Below are positions 47,947-55,809 of a DNA stretch of 64,000 bases, piece by piece. The stretch spans positions 86,340 through 150,339 of the forward strand of contig NZ_SNWE01000009.1 of the NCBI RefSeq assembly GCF_004362395.1, in the 5' to 3' direction. The position numbers and the translations under genes were made by a program. The stretch comes from Salegentibacter sp. 24 (GTDB lineage: Bacteria; Bacteroidota; Bacteroidia; Flavobacteriales; Flavobacteriaceae). The notes beneath the pieces are model-generated. The model was not told the origin of the DNA and made no database searches. It saw only the letters and a list, made by a program, of their open reading frames with translations. Numbering within the stretch: position 1 is the stretch's first letter; every line of letters starts with the position of its first letter.

Positions 47947-49620
47947 ATGAAAATACCCTTTTTAAAATCCGCATTTACAATAGGAAGCGCGATTATTTTA
48001 GCTTCCTGCGGAAGTAGTGCTCCTAAAATAGTTTCTACCCCAATTGAAAACATAGATTCTATTCCCCTAAAAATTACTGATCTTTCTGAAGCCCAACTAA
48101 AAGGCTGGGGTGGTGCTGATCTTATAAATGATACTATACCAGGAATGAGCGTAAAAAAGGCTTATTCGGAAATAATTAAAAACCAAAAAGGTGATAAAAC
48201 TATAGTAGCAGTTATTGACAGCGGTGTGGATATTGAACACGAAGATCTCGATGGGGTAATTTGGACCAATTCTGATGAAATTCCAGCTAACGGAAAGGAT
48301 GATGATAATAACGGCTATATAGACGATATGCATGGTTGGAACTTTCTAGGAAAGGCTGTGGAAGAAAATCTAGAGTTTACTCGTATCTATAGACGCTTAA
48401 AACCTAAGTATGAAGGAAAAACCGCAAGTTCAATAAGTACTGCAGACCGTGCTGAATTTATTCAATACCAGGAAGCAAAGGCGGAATACGAAAAAGTATA
48501 TGAGGAAACTATTCAGAATAGAAACCAATACCAGCAAATTAAAAAACAATTGGTTGCTGCACATCAGGCAGTTTCTTCCCAATTAGGTAAAGAAGATTAT
48601 ACCAAAGAAGAACTGAATAATATGGAAGCATCAGGACAATTGGCTCAATATAAGGCGATGTTACAGCAAATTCAGAATAATGTCAGCGAAAATATTCCCG
48701 AAGCATTAGAGGAACTAGATGAAGGTATTGAATATTTTGCTCATCGCTTAGATACTCACTTAAACTTAGATTTAAATGGGCGTGCACAAGTAGGTGATGA
48801 TCCTTACGATATTACAGATACTGATTATGGTAATGCTAACGTTATGGGGCCTTCTAACGATAAGAAAGATATTAAACACGGTACTCACGTGGCGGGAATT
48901 ATCGCAGCAGAAAGAAATAATAATATCGGTATAAATGGCGTAACCAATAATGCTGAAATTATGGTACTGCGTGCTGTACCTGATGGAGATGAATATGACA
49001 AAGATATTGCTCTGGCTATTCGGTACGCTGTAGATAATGGTGCAGAAGTAATTAATACCAGTTTTGGGAAATATTTTTCTTCAAATCCGGAATGGGTTAT
49101 TAACGCCATTGAATATGCAGCTGCAAACGATGTTTTAATTGTAAATGCGGGTGGCAATGAAGGTATTAATTTAGATGAAGATACCGTTTATCCCAACGAT
49201 CAAACTCCAGAAGACACTGAGGAAATTTCAGATAATTTTTTAACTGTTGGGGCTTTAAATTATGAATATGGAGCAAATCTGGTTGCCGATTTCTCCAATT
49301 ACGGAAAGAGAAATGTCGATGTTTTCGCTCCTGGTACTAAAATTTGGTCTACCACACCAAACAACGAATATGAATTCTTACAAGGAACTTCTATGGCTTC
49401 ACCAGCAGTTGCTGGTGTAGCGGCTATTATTCGTTCTTTTTATCCTAAATTAAGTGCTGCACAGGTAAAACAAATTATTATAGACAGCGGTTTAACCACC
49501 AATGCTGAAGTAATTGTTGGAGGTGATAGAAATAATACCCAAAAATTTAAAGACTTATCTACTTCAGGGAAAATGGTAAATTTATATAATGCTCTTATTT
49601 TAGCTTCACAAACAAAATAG
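47947..49620 (+). CDS. Subtilisin-like (S8) peptidase lipoprotein with a large insert
   Basis: A 557-residue serine protease, exported and lipidated (ILASC, Cys at ~21). The catalytic Asp is in AVIDSGVD (~88-95), the His in KHGTHVAG (~311-314) and the Ser in GTSMASPAVAG (~480). Asp and His are ~225 residues apart, against ~32 in subtilisin. The extra ~190 residues (about 140-300) are Glu/Gln/Lys-rich and strongly helical (EAKAEYEKVYEE, NQYQQIKKQL), probably a coiled-coil arm. A second lipoprotein- or secretion-bound peptidase (M1) follows after 36 bases, so co-expression is likely. Confidence 0.92.
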   Translation: MKIPFLKSAFTIGSAIILASCGSSAPKIVSTPIENIDSIPLKITDLSEAQLKGWGGADLINDTIPGMSVKKAYSEIIKNQKGDKTIVAVIDSGVDIEHEDLDGVIWTNSDEIPANGKDDDNNGYIDDMHGWNFLGKAVEENLEFTRIYRRLKPKYEGKTASSISTADRAEFIQYQEAKAEYEKVYEETIQNRNQYQQIKKQLVAAHQAVSSQLGKEDYTKEELNNMEASGQLAQYKAMLQQIQNNVSENIPEALEELDEGIEYFAHRLDTHLNLDLNGRAQVGDDPYDITDTDYGNANVMGPSNDKKDIKHGTHVAGIIAAERNNNIGINGVTNNAEIMVLRAVPDGDEYDKDIALAIRYAVDNGAEVINTSFGKYFSSNPEWVINAIEYAAANDVLIVNAGGNEGINLDEDTVYPNDQTPEDTEEISDNFLTVGALNYEYGANLVADFSNYGKRNVDVFAPGTKIWSTTPNNEYEFLQGTSMASPAVAGVAAIIRSFYPKLSAAQVKQIIIDSGLTTNAEVIVGGDRNNTQKFKDLSTSGKMVNLYNALILASQTK

Positions 49621-49656
49621 TATTCAATTAATCTTTGAACTTAAAACCACAAATAA

Positions 49657-51501
49657 ATGAAGAAACTATTATTAAGCCTGGGCCTTGTTGTGAGTACCTT
49701 CTGCGGTGCCCAAAACAACACCAGCTACTGGCAACAGCACGTAGATTATACAATGGATGTCGAAATGAATGTTGAAAATTATCAATATGACGGTTCTCAG
49801 GAATTGGTTTATACCAACAATTCACCAGATACCTTAAATCGTGTTTTTTACCATTTGTACTTTAATGCTTTTCAACCGGGAAGTGAAATGGACGTACGTT
49901 CACGAACCATTAAAGATCCAGATAGAAGGGTAGGTGACCGTATTTCAAAATTAAGCGAGTCAGAACAAGGATATTTAAAGGTCCTAAGTCTTAACCAAAA
50001 CGGAAATAAAATTTCTTTTGAAGAGGTAGGTACCGTTTTGGAAGTGGAGCTTGATGAACCTATTTTACCAGGAGAAAAGACCACTTTTAATATGGAATTT
50101 GAAGGTCAGGTGCCAGTACAAATTCGCCGTTCGGGGAGAAACAGCGCAGAAGGAGTAGCGCTTTCTATGAGCCAGTGGTTTCCTAAAATGGCAGAATATG
50201 ATTTTGAAGGGTGGCATGCAACGCCTTACATAGGTCGTGAGTTTCACGGGGTTTGGGGAGATTTTGACGTAAAAATCACGCTTGATAAAGCCTATACTGT
50301 GGCCGCATCAGGCTACCTACAAAATCCTGAAGAAATTGGGCACGGCTATACCGACCAGGAAGTAGAAACAAAGGCAGACACACATACCTGGCATTTTATA
50401 GCACCCGAAGTTCACGATTTTACCTGGGCAGCAGATCCTGATTATATTCACGATAAAAGAATTGCTGAGGACGGAACTATTCTTCACTTTTTCTACCAGG
50501 ACGATGAAGAAATAATTGAAAACTGGAAAAAACTTCAAGAGAAAACTGAAGAGCTATTATTATTTTTTAATAAAAATATAGGCCCATATCCTTGGGATCA
50601 ATATTCAGTAGTACAGGGCGGAGATGGTGGAATGGAATATGCTATGCTTACCCTAATTACAGGAGAACGTAGCTTTCCCAGCCTTGTTGGTGTAACCGCG
50701 CACGAACTGGCTCACGCATGGTTTCAGCATTTAATGGCAACTAATGAGAGCAAATATGAATGGATGGATGAAGGATTTACCAGCTATATCTCTAGCATAG
50801 CGATGAACCAAGTTATGGAAACCTATGCTGAAAATCCTCATACTGGCTCTTATCGAGGATACTTACAATTGGCAAATTCTGGTGTAGAACAACCGCAAAC
50901 CACTCAAGCCGATCGTTATGCTTTAAATGCTGCTTATGGTGCTTCCGCTTACTCTAAAGGAGCCGTATTTTTAGCTCAATTAGGATATATAATTGGTGAA
51001 GAAAATCTTGACAAAACCTTAAAACGTTATTACGATAAGTGGAAATTTAAACATCCAACACCGAACGATTTTATTAGAATTGCCGAAAAAGTTTCCGGAG
51101 CTGAACTGGAATGGTATTTAAACGACTGGACGCGTACTACAGCAACTATAGACTACGGAATCAAAGAAGTTATTGAGGCCGATGAGAACTCCACTAAAGT
51201 AATCTTAGAGCGTCACAATCTTATGCCAATGCCGATAGATTTAACTGTTAGGTATACCAATGGCCAAGAAGAAGAGATATACATACCGTTACAAATGATG
51301 CGTTGGGAAAAACCCTCAGATCACGAAAATTGGACGGTAGCTGAAGATTGGGCCTGGGCTTATCCTACTTACGATTTAAAGATCGATAAACCGCTTAACG
51401 AGATAGAAAGTATAGAAATAGACGAATCTCAGTTAATGGCAGATGTCAATAGAGATAACAATCTATACACCGCTCAAGAAACTTCAGAAGTACAGGAATA
51501 A
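49657..51501 (+). CDS. M1-family metallopeptidase
   Basis: A zinc aminopeptidase of 614 residues with a signal peptide (1-19, ending in CGAQ), so periplasmic or outer-membrane. The zinc site is HELAHAWF (349-356) with the third ligand Glu in WMDEGF (~372). The substrate-anchoring motif GGMEYAM is at ~326-332. The C-terminal residues (~450-614) form the beta-rich and tail domains. Together with the S8 and prolyl peptidases it suggests active degradation of external proteins. Confidence 0.93.
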   Translation: MKKLLLSLGLVVSTFCGAQNNTSYWQQHVDYTMDVEMNVENYQYDGSQELVYTNNSPDTLNRVFYHLYFNAFQPGSEMDVRSRTIKDPDRRVGDRISKLSESEQGYLKVLSLNQNGNKISFEEVGTVLEVELDEPILPGEKTTFNMEFEGQVPVQIRRSGRNSAEGVALSMSQWFPKMAEYDFEGWHATPYIGREFHGVWGDFDVKITLDKAYTVAASGYLQNPEEIGHGYTDQEVETKADTHTWHFIAPEVHDFTWAADPDYIHDKRIAEDGTILHFFYQDDEEIIENWKKLQEKTEELLLFFNKNIGPYPWDQYSVVQGGDGGMEYAMLTLITGERSFPSLVGVTAHELAHAWFQHLMATNESKYEWMDEGFTSYISSIAMNQVMETYAENPHTGSYRGYLQLANSGVEQPQTTQADRYALNAAYGASAYSKGAVFLAQLGYIIGEENLDKTLKRYYDKWKFKHPTPNDFIRIAEKVSGAELEWYLNDWTRTTATIDYGIKEVIEADENSTKVILERHNLMPMPIDLTVRYTNGQEEEIYIPLQMMRWEKPSDHENWTVAEDWAWAYPTYDLKIDKPLNEIESIEIDESQLMADVNRDNNLYTAQETSEVQE

Positions 51502-51522
51502 TATTCTATTATTATTTTAAAT

Positions 51523-51557
51523 AAACCTCACAAGTTTAAAAATTTGTGAGGTTTTTT
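51523..51557 (+). terminator. Terminator of the S8-M1 peptidase unit
   Basis: A perfect 11 bp stem (aaacctcacaa / ttgtgaggttt) and a T run, 21 bases after the M1 stop codon. Confidence 0.92.
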
Positions 51558-51635
51558 AATTTATGGGTACTAAAAATTAAAAACAAGTTTAAGTTGAGGG
51601 TAGTACAATTGATATAATCAGCTTACTTTTGAGCT

Positions 51636-52010
51636 ATGGATGAAAGTTTTGGAAAAAACGAAAAATTAAAGAGCAAAAAACTAATCGATATTTTGTTTCA
51701 TGGTGGAAAATCAGTTAAAAAATATCCATTAAAACTTATCTATCTTCCTATCACAAATCCCGAAATTTCCAATTTTAAAATTGGTGTTTCAGTTCCTAAA
51801 AAACTTGTAAAAACCGCAGTTGGCCGCAACCGAATTAAACGACTGATGCGGGAAGCTTTCAGAAAAAATAAGTATCTTGTAACCAATAACTTGCCACAAC
51901 CATATGCCTTGATGTTTATTTATATTTCCAGGGATGAAATTAATTTGGAAAATCTAAATAAGACGATGATTAAGATAATGGAAAAATTTATAGAAGAGGA
52001 AGTGAAGTAG
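51636..52010 (+). CDS. rnpA: Ribonuclease P protein component
   Basis: The protein subunit of RNase P, which binds the 5' leader of precursor tRNAs and assists the RNA catalyst. At 124 residues it has the family's RNR motif in AVGRNRIKRLMREAFR (~62-77), the basic cleft, and the N-terminal start LKSKKLIDILFHGG. The usual neighbours rpmH, yidC and dnaA are absent; an S41 peptidase follows after 39 bases, as I recall for flavobacteria. A TACTTTTG just upstream lies too close to the ATG to be a normal promoter. Confidence 0.93.
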   Translation: MDESFGKNEKLKSKKLIDILFHGGKSVKKYPLKLIYLPITNPEISNFKIGVSVPKKLVKTAVGRNRIKRLMREAFRKNKYLVTNNLPQPYALMFIYISRDEINLENLNKTMIKIMEKFIEEEVK

Positions 52011-52049
52011 CTCTGATTTCTTTATCAACTTGCTTAAAAATATTGAAAA

Positions 52050-53684
52050 ATGAAAAAGAAACTCACCAAAAGGATAGCGCTAATTTGTCTGGGGGTTACG
52101 CTAATATTCAGCAGTTTTGGTTTTAAATCCGATTTTTTTGAAATCGCCAAACAAATTGAAATCTTTACCACGCTTTTTAAGGAAATCAATATGAACTATG
52201 TTGATGAAACAAACCCTGCTTCTTTGATGGATACAGCAATTAAAGCGATGCTCAACGATTTAGATCCTTATACCAATTACTGGAATGAACAGGATGTTGA
52301 AGCAGCCCGGATCAATAATTCTGGTGAATATAGTGGTATTGGTGCTACCGTCCAGGTTACAGAGGATGCTTTATTAATCATGGAACCTTATAAAGGTTAC
52401 CCTGCCGATAAAGCTGGTTTAAAAGCTGGTGACGAAATTATTGAAATTGAAGGAATAAAAGTAGTAGAGTATAAAGATAATGTCGGAGAACTACTAAATG
52501 GCTCTCCGGATTCTAAAATAAATATTAAATATCGTCGCCAGGGAGAAATACAAACTACCAAACTTATCCGTAATGCTATTAAATTAAAAGCAGTGCCGTT
52601 TTATAGACTTTTGGATGAAAAAACCGGGTATATTGTACTTTCTCGCTTTAATGCGAAAGCCTATTCCGAAACAGTTAATGCGCTAAAAGATTTAAAAAAT
52701 CAGGGTGCTGAAGAAATTATTGTGGATCTTAGGGGAAATCCTGGTGGTTTATTAACCGAAGCCATAAAGGTCTGTAATATTTTCCTTCCCAAAGGAGAGT
52801 TGATTACCACAACAGAATCAGTTATTGAAAAATATAATAAGGCATATCATACTCAAAAGGAACCTCTAGATACACAAATTCCATTAGTTATTTTAGTTAA
52901 TGGTCGAAGTGCTTCAGCAAGTGAAATTGTTGCTGGAGCAATTCAGGATTTGGATAGGGGTGTAATAGTAGGTGCCCGAAGCTTTGGGAAGGGGCTTGTT
53001 CAGCGGCCTAAAGAGCTTGCTTATGGTACTCAATTAAAAATTACAATTTCCCGATATTATACGCCTAGTGGAAGATGTATCCAGGCCATGAATTATGCTG
53101 AAAGGGATAAAGAAGGTAATGCCATAAAAAGATCGATTGATGATTATAATGAATTTAAAACTCGAAACGGACGTAGTGTCTATGACGGCGGTGGAATTGC
53201 TCCTGATGTAAAAATGCAAACTTCAGAATTTAGTCCTATTACTAAGGCATTGCTTTCTAAAAATGCTATTTTCGATTTTGCTACTGAATATTATTATAAA
53301 AATGAAGTAAAAAATCCAGAAGCTTTTGAATTCACTGAAGCAGATTTCAACAATTTCAAATCATTTTTGAAATCTACAAATTTTAGCTTTCAAACGGCAA
53401 TTGAAACAGAATTGGAAGAACTTTTAACTACCGCTTCTAAAGAGGGTTATGAACAGGAAATTTTGGATCATTATAAAAGCATTTCTACTGAAATGGAGTC
53501 ACAAAAAAAGCAACAATTAGACAATAAAAAGGATGAAATAATAAGTTTATTAACCGATGAGATTATTAAACGCTATTTCTATAAGGAAGGTTTGTATGAA
53601 TATTATATAAATCATAATCCCGAAATCCTGGAAGCCAAGGCTATTTTAAATAATACCCATAGGTATTCACAAATTTTGCAGTAA
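52050..53684 (+). CDS. S41-family C-terminal processing peptidase
   Basis: A 544-residue exported protease (signal anchor at ~8-25) of the CtpA/Prc type, which trims or degrades envelope proteins from the C-terminus. The PDZ domain is at ~85-170, with YSGIGATVQV before it. The catalytic Ser is in NGRSASASEI (~287) and the Lys in GKGLVQ (~312). A Glu/Lys-rich C-terminal region (~400-544) is helical. It is likely co-transcribed with rnpA. It ends exactly against the convergent acetyltransferase, with no bases between the stop codons. Confidence 0.92.
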   Translation: MKKKLTKRIALICLGVTLIFSSFGFKSDFFEIAKQIEIFTTLFKEINMNYVDETNPASLMDTAIKAMLNDLDPYTNYWNEQDVEAARINNSGEYSGIGATVQVTEDALLIMEPYKGYPADKAGLKAGDEIIEIEGIKVVEYKDNVGELLNGSPDSKINIKYRRQGEIQTTKLIRNAIKLKAVPFYRLLDEKTGYIVLSRFNAKAYSETVNALKDLKNQGAEEIIVDLRGNPGGLLTEAIKVCNIFLPKGELITTTESVIEKYNKAYHTQKEPLDTQIPLVILVNGRSASASEIVAGAIQDLDRGVIVGARSFGKGLVQRPKELAYGTQLKITISRYYTPSGRCIQAMNYAERDKEGNAIKRSIDDYNEFKTRNGRSVYDGGGIAPDVKMQTSEFSPITKALLSKNAIFDFATEYYYKNEVKNPEAFEFTEADFNNFKSFLKSTNFSFQTAIETELEELLTTASKEGYEQEILDHYKSISTEMESQKKQQLDNKKDEIISLLTDEIIKRYFYKEGLYEYYINHNPEILEAKAILNNTHRYSQILQ

Positions 53685-54122
53685 TTATTTTACCATCGCT
53701 ATATGTGGAATTCCATCTTCCAGATAACCTTCACCAATTTGCATAAAACCATGGTTTTCATAGAAATCAGTTAGGTATTGTTGGGCAGAGAGTTTAATAT
53801 TTTTAGTTTTAAAACGCTCCTCAATAGCTAAAATTGAAGCCTTTAATATTAGATGACCGTAGGCATTCTTTCTTTCCGTTTCTTTTACTAAAACCCGGCC
53901 AATTGCAGCTTCTTCAAAATAAAATCCTTTATCAAAACAACGGGTGTAAGCGATTACTTTACCAGCCTTTATTCCTAAAACGTGAAGTGCTTTTTCATCT
54001 TTCCCATCTATATCCTGGTAAACACAATTCTGTTCCACAACGAAAACTTCGGAACGAAGTTGCAATACCTGGTAAAGTTCTTCAAGACTAAGTTCATTGA
54101 AATTTTTTATAAGAATATCCAT
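53685..54122 (-). CDS. GNAT-family acetyltransferase, ElaA-like
   Basis: A 145-residue cytoplasmic protein. The start LRSEVFVVEQNCVYQDIDGKD is the hallmark of the ElaA branch of GNAT proteins, followed by the acetyl-CoA-binding region AAIGRVLVKETERKNAYGHLIL (~70-92), in which Arg-x-x-x-x-Gly is conserved though the classical Q/RxxGxG/A is degenerate, and by FYENHGFMQIGEGY near the end. The substrate is unknown. It is convergent with the S41 peptidase gene. Confidence 0.85.
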   Translation of the reverse strand: MDILIKNFNELSLEELYQVLQLRSEVFVVEQNCVYQDIDGKDEKALHVLGIKAGKVIAYTRCFDKGFYFEEAAIGRVLVKETERKNAYGHLILKASILAIEERFKTKNIKLSAQQYLTDFYENHGFMQIGEGYLEDGIPHIAMVK

Positions 54123-54264
54123 ATATTCAAATCAAATTTAGTTCTGAATTTAAAAAGGCTTATATAATTTACATATTATTGAAATCACTAATCATTCAAG
54201 AACTTTTGGCCTAAACCTAAAAAAGTATAAATAATCTATTATCCATTTATAACCAATTTATTTA

Positions 54265-54699
54265 TTAGTTCTCAACAGGAATTTTGTCTACTCGCTTTTG
54301 ATGCCTTCCACCTTCAAAAGAGGTTTCTAAGAAAATTTTCACCATATCTAGTGCCTGATGTTCGGACACAAAACGGGCTGGAATACTTAATATATTTGCA
54401 TTATTATGCTCACGAGCAAGCTTGGTGATCTCACCTGTCCAGCATAAGGCCGAACGAACCCCCTGGTGTTTATTGGCTGTCATATTTGCACCATTACCGC
54501 TTCCACATATGATAATTCCAAAATCTACCTTTTGGTTTTCAACATCATCGGCCACTGGATGCACAAAATCCGGGTAATCTACGCTGTCGTTACTATTGGT
54601 ACCATAGTTAATAACTTCTATACCCCTGTTTTTTAAGTAATCCACTACCTTTTTCTTGTATCCGGTACCGGCATGATCGTTTCCAATTGCAATTTTCAT
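54265..54699 (-). CDS. rpiB: Ribose-5-phosphate isomerase B
   Basis: It interconverts ribose 5-phosphate and ribulose 5-phosphate in the pentose phosphate pathway. The 144-residue protein has the RpiB/LacAB features: IAIGNDHAG (3-11), DYPDFVHPVA (~42), the anion hole GSGNGANMTANK (~65-76) with the catalytic Cys two residues before it (IICGSG), and RFVSEHQA near the end. The start is the ATG at 54699. An upstream frame from 54750 would begin before the promoter and adds residues absent from the family. Confidence 0.94.
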   Translation of the reverse strand: MKIAIGNDHAGTGYKKKVVDYLKNRGIEVINYGTNSNDSVDYPDFVHPVADDVENQKVDFGIIICGSGNGANMTANKHQGVRSALCWTGEITKLAREHNNANILSIPARFVSEHQALDMVKIFLETSFEGGRHQKRVDKIPVEN

Positions 54700-54719
54700 A
54701 ATTAAAATTTTAACTGCTG

Positions 54720-54727
54720 CAAAGGTA
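54720..54727 (-). promoter_or_regulatory. -7 promoter element of rpiB
   Basis: On the minus strand this reads TACCTTTG, a perfect TAnnTTTG. It would start transcription near 54713, 14 bases ahead of the ATG at 54699. A -33 TTG is not evident. Confidence 0.45.
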
Positions 54728-54779
54728 AAAAAAGCACTTAGTAACCACACAGTTTTTAATTGTTAATTACTTTTTTAAT

Positions 54780-55100
54780 ATCCTTAAAAATCAAGTCTTT
54801 AGTATTGACAAAGGATTGTGGATAAGCATTGATCAGAAACTGAGAAACTTATTTGTGTTATCCATTTTAAATTTCAATAGCAAAATATTGCCGGAATAAT
54901 CAAATTATAAGTTTGTTATTTATGGACAAGTTATAAGCATAGAATAAGAGGTTATGAACAGTGAATTATATTTCAGTTATCCAGATTAGATAATAAAGTT
55001 TGATTATTAACTTTTGTTAAGTAAATATTAAAATAGTAAGATTTTCAGTTCTTTAGAACTTTAGAAGTATGTTAATAAGTTGTTATCAAATCAATTTAAA
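54780..55100. other. Candidate replication origin (oriC-like, DnaA-box cluster)
   Basis: Within a long AT-rich, gene-free region there is one perfect DnaA box on the minus strand (54817-54825, complement of TTATCCACA). There is also an 8/9 match (54977-54985, TTATCCAGA) and weaker ones at 54858-54866 (TTATCCATT), 54952-54960 (TTATGAACA) and 54931-54939 (TTATAAGCA). The flanking genes rpiB and rnr are transcribed away from the region, and rnpA is nearby. The very AT-rich stretch to the right (55170-55330) could be the unwinding element. dnaA itself is not in the window. This call rests on motif clustering only. Confidence 0.45.
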
Positions 55101-55362
55101 GTAGAATCCAAAGAAAGCTTTAAAAAATTGTTCTACAAGTTAACAGCCTATAATAATCATCAGTTTTAATTTTTATAAAAAGAAGAAAAAGATGAATTAA
55201 TATATAATGTTAATAACATTTAGTTGCATGAACTAAAATACAAATTTATGTTTTGAATATTTTAGAGGGTATTTTATAGGCTTGGATATGAAATTAAATA
55301 GTCTAAAAAATATTTTTTTACTTGTACATTTAGTTTAAAAATCTGTTTTACAGATTTTTAAA
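55101..55362. other. AT-rich gene-free stretch, right part of the origin candidate
   Basis: Nothing coding is seen. Long A/T runs dominate, with a few short direct repeats, ending in a perfect 17 bp inverted repeat at 55330-55366. Confidence 0.4.
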
Positions 55363-55366
55363 CTAA
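55330..55366. repeat. Perfect 17-bp inverted repeat with a three-base loop
   Basis: The left arm (55330-55346, ttagtttaaaaatctgt) and right arm (55350-55366) are exact complements with a TTT loop. It overlaps the stop codon of the small minus-strand frame at 55363. It could terminate that transcript, although no T run follows outside the stem. Alternatively it could mark a border of the origin region. Confidence 0.7.
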
Positions 55367-55545
55367 TTAATATAGTAAATTTCTTTTTCAGTAGAACCTA
55401 TACTATTCTCCATGTAAAGTCGAGCAGATTGTACATTTACCTGGTTTTTCCTATTAAGAGATAGATTAATCGAAGCGATAAAACCTATTAATCCAAGGAG
55501 AAAAATAAAGAAAAAAAGAAGCGATATTTTTCTAGCTTTATTCAT
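55363..55545 (-). CDS. Putative small membrane-anchored protein
   Basis: A 60-residue frame starting MNKARKIS, with one hydrophobic helix (about 9-26, LLFFFIFLLGLIGFIASI) and a polar tail (27-60) containing the segment SIGSTEKEIYYIN. No family recognised. Positive-inside topology would leave the tail outside the cytoplasm. Support is limited to the clean signal-anchor and its position before a strong hairpin. In AT-rich DNA a chance frame of this length is possible. Confidence 0.4.
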   Translation of the reverse strand: MNKARKISLLFFFIFLLGLIGFIASINLSLNRKNQVNVQSARLYMENSIGSTEKEIYYIN

Positions 55546-55809
55546 AGCATGCTGATATTCATATATTACAAAGGTGAGAATAAAGTGTATTTTAAATCTT
55601 AAATTAAAATTAATAAAAAATTAAGAATTAGATGTAATTTTATTGTGGTAGAAGCAAGAAACGAGGGTTTTTACCCTGTAGCACCCAAACGTTAATTAAA
55701 TATTAAAATTTATTTCTTTTATCTAATTTTCCCTGCGCTTAACAAAACTTTAATTCCAAATGGATGTCATGTAATGCAGAAGCCGTAATTTTATACTTTA
55801 AATATTGAA

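Noticed and set aside
51624..51631. TACTTTTG as a promoter of rnpA
   Set aside because: It would start transcription at or after the ATG, and no TTG lies at 17-23 bases upstream. A leaderless transcript is possible but unsupported.
54700..54750. Upstream start of rpiB
   Set aside because: It lies before the -7 element, and the added residues are not part of the family; MKIAIGNDHAG is the conserved start.
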